Below are positions 44,207-47,408 of a stretch of DNA of 47,408 bases, one piece after another. The notes below the pieces were generated by a model. That model was not told the DNA's origin. It saw only the letters and a program-made list of their open reading frames with translations, and ran no database searches. The position numbers and the translations under genes were made by a program. The stretch comes from Verrucomicrobiales bacterium (GTDB lineage: Bacteria; Verrucomicrobiota; Verrucomicrobiia; Limisphaerales; F1-80-MAGS106), in contig SYMW01000044.1 in NCBI GenBank assembly GCA_005805305.1, forward strand, positions 1 through 47,408, read 5' to 3'. Position 1 is the stretch's first letter; the number at the start of each line of letters is the position of its first letter.

Positions 44207-45204
44207 GACAGGGGAGCGCGGAGGGAGGGATGTTCGAATACCGCATGGTTGACCACGAACCTTGGCCGTTTGCCGCGCATCAAGTCTAGGATAGCCTGAG
44301 CGGCAACGGTGCTCACCTCCAATCCGGTCTCTCGGGTGAACGACGCTTGGTGTGGTGTCAGAAGCAGGTTTGGAGCTGAGGCCAATGGCGAATCCGCTGG
44401 GAGCGGTTCCGTCTGGTACGTGTCCACCGCGGCGCCCGCGATGAGGCCCGATCGAAGCGTTTCGGCGAGGGCTGTTTCATTCACGAGAGCGCCTCGGGCC
44501 GCATTGATAAAATAAGCGGTGCGTTTCATTTTTCCTAGTTGCTCGGCGCCGATCATGCCTTTGTTTTCTGGGGTGACCGCCGCGTGTAGACTTACGAAGT
44601 CGCTCCGCTGGAGCAGTTCGTCCAGGGTGAGGAATTCGATCCCAAGAGCCCTTGCCTGAGGTTGGGGTGCGACATCAAATGCAATGAGTTTCATGCCAAA
44701 GCCCAGAGCTCGCCGGGCCACCGCCTGGCCTATGCGGCCGCATCCCACGAGGCCCAGGGTTTTTCCATGCACGTTGCCGCCCCAAAGAGGGCTCCAAATC
44801 CCTCTCTTCATATCCGCGTGCGCCTCATGAATCCGGCGGGCGATTCCAAGCATCATGGCAAACGTGAGATCTGCGACCGTTTCGTCGAGCAGCCCAGGGG
44901 TGTAGGCGATCACCACTCCGGAGCGAGTCGCGGCCTCGATATCGATGGCGTCGTAGCCTACGCCCCAACGGGACACGATCTTCAGACTGGCCGCTTTCGG
45001 GGATTGAAAAACTTCGGCTGTGTAACGATCGCTGGTTGCCAGAACCGCATCGTGATTTTCCAGCAACTCCTCCAGTTCTTTGCCTCCCCGCGCGACGTAG
45101 GTCTTGGGAAAAGTGAGCAGGCAGCCGTGAGCCGTCATAAGATCGAGGGCGGATTGCCCCACCTCTACCATTGCCCTTGCCGTGATTAGAACGCGCCATG
45201 ACAT
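44203..45204 (-). CDS. D-2-hydroxyacid dehydrogenase (phosphoglycerate dehydrogenase-like)
   Basis: 333 residues. NAD-binding GCGRIG at 154-159; catalytic R237 (NAARG), E266 (QTEP) and H285 (LTPH). There is no C-terminal ACT domain, so it is not a long SerA. It is closer in length and motifs to catabolic members of the PGDH-like group. It is the first gene of the aldolase group and overlaps it by 4 bases. Differences from the other dehydrogenase in this group (NAARG against NTSRG, QASF against IAWA after the catalytic His) suggest distinct substrates. Confidence 0.93.
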   Translation of the reverse strand: MSWRVLITARAMVEVGQSALDLMTAHGCLLTFPKTYVARGGKELEELLENHDAVLATSDRYTAEVFQSPKAASLKIVSRWGVGYDAIDIEAATRSGVVIAYTPGLLDETVADLTFAMMLGIARRIHEAHADMKRGIWSPLWGGNVHGKTLGLVGCGRIGQAVARRALGFGMKLIAFDVAPQPQARALGIEFLTLDELLQRSDFVSLHAAVTPENKGMIGAEQLGKMKRTAYFINAARGALVNETALAETLRSGLIAGAAVDTYQTEPLPADSPLASAPNLLLTPHQASFTRETGLEVSTVAAQAILDLMRGKRPRFVVNHAVFEHPSLRAPLS

Positions 45205-45358
45205 GGCAGGGATTGTAGCGGCGCCGGCAGTTTGGGCAAGCAGGGACGTTCATTCGCAGCGTTTCCGCATGGTGGGATGGTTTTTGGCACATTTTGGGCA
45301 ATGCCAAAGCCAGCGTGAACTCCCACCCGTCCGCCATTCGCGAATGGGTGTTTGCAGA

Positions 45359-45634
45359 TCAGAAAAACTGGCTCAGAAGGATGAGCACCATGACGAGAGC
45401 GATGAGGGCGACCAGCAAGCGCTTGATTTTCGAAGGAGAACCCTTCGGTTCGCCTCCCTGTTCAAATTCCCTTTTGACAAAATCGTCGTAATCAAAGGAT
45501 TCATCCGGGATTTCGAGCCCGTCTGTTTCCGCGGATTCAGACCATCCAGTCTTTTCACACGCGCCGCATTCTGGACACGCGCGAGCATTTCGTGGGACGT
45601 CGGCGCCGCAGTTTGGACACGTTTCCGGCGTCAC
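45359..45634 (-). CDS. Zinc-ribbon tail-anchored membrane protein
   Basis: 91 residues from GTG 45634. An N-terminal zinc ribbon has CPNC (6-9) and CPEC (20-23), a central acidic stretch (about 33-60) follows, and a C-terminal hydrophobic helix (about 72-91, LLVALIALVMVLILLSQFF) ends the protein. This fits a tail-anchored cytoplasmic protein. The role is unknown. It begins 3 bases after the acetyltransferase stop and is probably in the same operon. Confidence 0.83.
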   Translation of the reverse strand: MTPETCPNCGADVPRNARACPECGACEKTGWSESAETDGLEIPDESFDYDDFVKREFEQGGEPKGSPSKIKRLLVALIALVMVLILLSQFF

Positions 45635-45637
45635 AAA

Positions 45638-46219
45638 TCATCCCATTCCGGCGTATTCCTCATCCGTCACCAACTCGAAGCCCATGAGCACGTAGTCGTG
45701 CGAGATGGCTTGCATGTCCTTCACGTAGTCGGCGAGGAAAAGCAATTTGTTGAATCCCAAGAGGCTGAAGACCTTGATAGCGCGTTCCTGCTCGGTGATG
45801 AACTCCGCCTCCAACCTTTCGAGGCCGAAATCTCTCGCCGTCTCGATCAATTCCGCGACCAACGTGCGGGCGATGCCGCGCGCTCGAAAATGGGGATGAA
45901 CAATGACGCTGATGCGGCCGATGTGCCTTTTCCAGCCACCGAGTTGCTGATGCAGAGTGGCGACTCCCATTATTTGGTTTGAAGTGGTGGCAAGCAACGG
46001 AAGGTTCCTCCCGTAGTCGATGTTTTGACACCAATCACGGATCACTTTGAGTTCCGTGACGCGATGTTTGATGAACATTCGCTCCGTCTGAGGCGCGGCG
46101 AGAAAGAATTCATGAAAAGCGGTTTCGTCGGTGGGTCTGAGGGGGCGTATCTGGTAGCTCAGGCCCGTTTTGAGAGACACGGTTCTAGGGTACTTTTCGA
46201 GCAATACTTCTGGCAGCAT
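45638..46219 (-). CDS. GNAT-family acetyltransferase
   Basis: 193 residues from ATG 46219, placed just before LLEKYPRTVSL; a GTG at 46249 would add ten residues. The acetyl-CoA loop is RARGIA in VHPHFRARGIARTLV, with preceding strand RISVIV. The N-terminal IRPLRPTDE is typical of GNAT proteins. It transfers an acetyl group to an unknown amine. The last part, HDYVLMGFEL, is the C-terminal strand. It is coupled to the zinc-ribbon gene. Confidence 0.88.
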   Translation of the reverse strand: MLPEVLLEKYPRTVSLKTGLSYQIRPLRPTDETAFHEFFLAAPQTERMFIKHRVTELKVIRDWCQNIDYGRNLPLLATTSNQIMGVATLHQQLGGWKRHIGRISVIVHPHFRARGIARTLVAELIETARDFGLERLEAEFITEQERAIKVFSLLGFNKLLFLADYVKDMQAISHDYVLMGFELVTDEEYAGMG

Positions 46220-46266
46220 AAAATGTAATCGGAACGTGCCGGGTGCCACGGGAGCCCCCGGCGATA

Positions 46267-47043
46267 TTATCGGGCTTTGGGCTGGGCGAGGTTTCCCACA
46301 ACGCTTCGCTTGGAGTTTTCAAGGCGCATCACTACCGCCAGGGGATCGATGCTCCACGCGCCTGCGAGACGCCCAACTTTTTCGGAGTTCAGCACAAGCG
46401 ATTCCTTTTGTTCCGACGAGAGGGATTCTTCCTTTTCGCCGTAAGGGAAAAAGGTCATGCCCAGCTGTCTTTCTGCCGACGTCGGGCGTCCCTGGTTCCA
46501 AAGAGTGTGTCCTGCCCAGGCATACGCTCGAACCACGCTTCCCTCTTGAGCGACCGCCCAGGCGTGGTGCGAGAGCGCTGGGTGTATTGAAAAAAGTTGA
46601 ACCGTTCCCAGGTCTTTGCTCAGCCGCTGAAGCCAATGGAAGCAGACGTCGATATCGTTCTCCGGAGAAGGCAACCCTCCGCCCGTGACAAGAATCCAAC
46701 CGTCAACCGGGGCGGAAACAAGCAAATCGCGATCTTGAACTTGAGACAAGCCTTCCTGCCAGGTGCATGGCTTCAAGTTATGCAAGCCGAGGGCCGATTG
46801 GACCACCAAAGAATTGGCGCTTTTGATGGCCAGCCATCGAGACGGGATCTGAGTGGACGAGAGATCCCTGGAGAGGGCATCTGGCGCTGCCGGTTCTGGC
46901 TCCGGTTTGTGGAGCTTCCTATGACGGAGCACCAAGGCGACGCACAGCCCCCCAAATGCAGCGACCAATGCAAGACAAAGCAGCAGCCCAGCGACTAACG
47001 GTCCGACGCTGTTGTAGGGAAACTCTTTGAAGCTTTCCGACAT
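46267..47043 (-). CDS. Unrecognised single-pass membrane protein
   Basis: 258 residues from ATG 47043 (a TTG at 47064 in the same frame is also possible). One hydrophobic segment (about 13-39, VGPLVAGLLLCLALVAAFGGLCVALVL), then RHRK, a short Pro/Ala/Glu linker and a soluble domain of about 190 residues. I do not recognise the domain. It contains VDGWILVTGGGLP and a conserved-looking WSIDP near the C terminus. It begins the minus-strand group leading to the GNAT and zinc-ribbon genes. Confidence 0.75.
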   Translation of the reverse strand: MSESFKEFPYNSVGPLVAGLLLCLALVAAFGGLCVALVLRHRKLHKPEPEPAAPDALSRDLSSTQIPSRWLAIKSANSLVVQSALGLHNLKPCTWQEGLSQVQDRDLLVSAPVDGWILVTGGGLPSPENDIDVCFHWLQRLSKDLGTVQLFSIHPALSHHAWAVAQEGSVVRAYAWAGHTLWNQGRPTSAERQLGMTFFPYGEKEESLSSEQKESLVLNSEKVGRLAGAWSIDPLAVVMRLENSKRSVVGNLAQPKAR

Positions 47044-47408
47044 CACTTCGAAACACCTTATCAAAACGGATGGGGCAATTCAACAAGCATGGCGCAATTA
47101 GTTTGTCGCCGAATTTAAGTTTATGGGGGCCGTCTTCCTTTGGGGCGAGCCTCGGTCTCGATCGCGAGCACCGCGTGGCCTGAGGCGAGGAGCCGTGAGC
47201 ACGCAATACTCGGTCGGGCCGCGGCGCCGCGCCGCCTTGCCTTTTAGCTGAATTGTCACGCCTAAGCCAGGGCGGTTCTGGACTGACGCGTAAGTAAGTG
47301 ATGGTGAGCGATTTAAAGGCGATGGTGGACAAGCAGTTTAAAATTTGTTTCTGTAGAGTGCATGCGAAAGAAGACATTTCGAAGCACCGATCCGATCGAA
47401 GGGAAGTA
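47044..47408. other. Upstream region with a GC-rich stretch, window end
   Basis: No convincing gene. A GC-rich run around 47140-47245 includes GCGGCGCCGCGCCGCC and CTCGATCGCGAG. The minus-strand frame crossing it (46919-47377) has no domain or signal. This is probably an intergenic or repeat-like segment that also contains the promoter of the minus-strand group. Confidence 0.5.

Noticed and set aside
46919-47377. Minus-strand 152-codon frame at the right end
   Set aside because: No domain or signal; crosses the GC-rich repeat-like stretch and the start of the membrane protein gene in another frame.

Overview
The window looks like a chromosomal piece of a Verrucomicrobiota bacterium, perhaps of the Pedosphaera/Limisphaerales type. 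This is inferred from gene style: large secreted proteins built from LamG, PA14, discoidin-like and Ig-like modules that share one C-terminal module, many FG-GAP/VCBS proteins with ASPIC/UnbV domains, SGNH-TPR and TPR proteins, a multihaem cytochrome, and 9-bp-period intergenic microrepeats. No rRNA, tRNA, CRISPR array, transposase or phage gene was seen.

Layout. (1) 1-3612: the 3' part of a hybrid histidine kinase (HisKA remnant, HATPase, two receivers, Hpt), then a two-receiver protein, suggesting a phosphorelay whose output is not visible here. (2) 3705-5783: a housekeeping run of HIT hydrolase, PhoH ATPase and YbeY; phoH and ybeY overlap at GTGA. (3) 5770-9669: a 1299-residue FG-GAP/UnbV protein. 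(4) 9670-10444: a gene-free patch of microrepeats, small palindromes and a 281-bp displaced copy of part of the LamG gene at 13546-16482. (5) 10447-12850, minus: a membrane-anchored octahaem cytochrome c and a small integral membrane protein. (6) 13546-16482, minus: a LamG/PA14 exoprotein with a strong terminator. (7) 16962-21998: a TPR protein and two tandem FG-GAP/UnbV proteins, tightly coupled. (8) 22290-26372: an exoprotein with four tandem discoidin-like repeats, then a terminator. (9) 26532-31977: a second giant FG-GAP/UnbV protein followed by a cytochrome c/FG-GAP fusion. (10) 32166-34514, minus: an SGNH-like/TPR protein. (11) 34734-38753: a lectin/PA14/CBM exoprotein, then a terminator. 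(12) 38854-42333: a third giant FG-GAP/UnbV protein without the final UnbV domain. (13) 42403-45204, minus: an HpcH/HpaI aldolase between two D-2-hydroxyacid dehydrogenases. (14) 45359-47043, minus: a zinc-ribbon tail-anchored protein, a GNAT acetyltransferase and an unrecognised membrane protein.

How the parts may work together (inference): most of the coding capacity goes to exported proteins. Three giant double-unit propeller-like proteins, two single-unit ones and one haem-bearing one lie among a multihaem cytochrome and three modular carbohydrate- or surface-binding proteins. This fits an extracytoplasmic adhesion, polymer-use or electron-transfer apparatus, but no catalytic glycosidase or terminal reductase is visible. 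Two kinds of short palindromic element and a displaced LamG fragment show past rearrangement between 9.7 and 16.9 kb and again at 32 kb.
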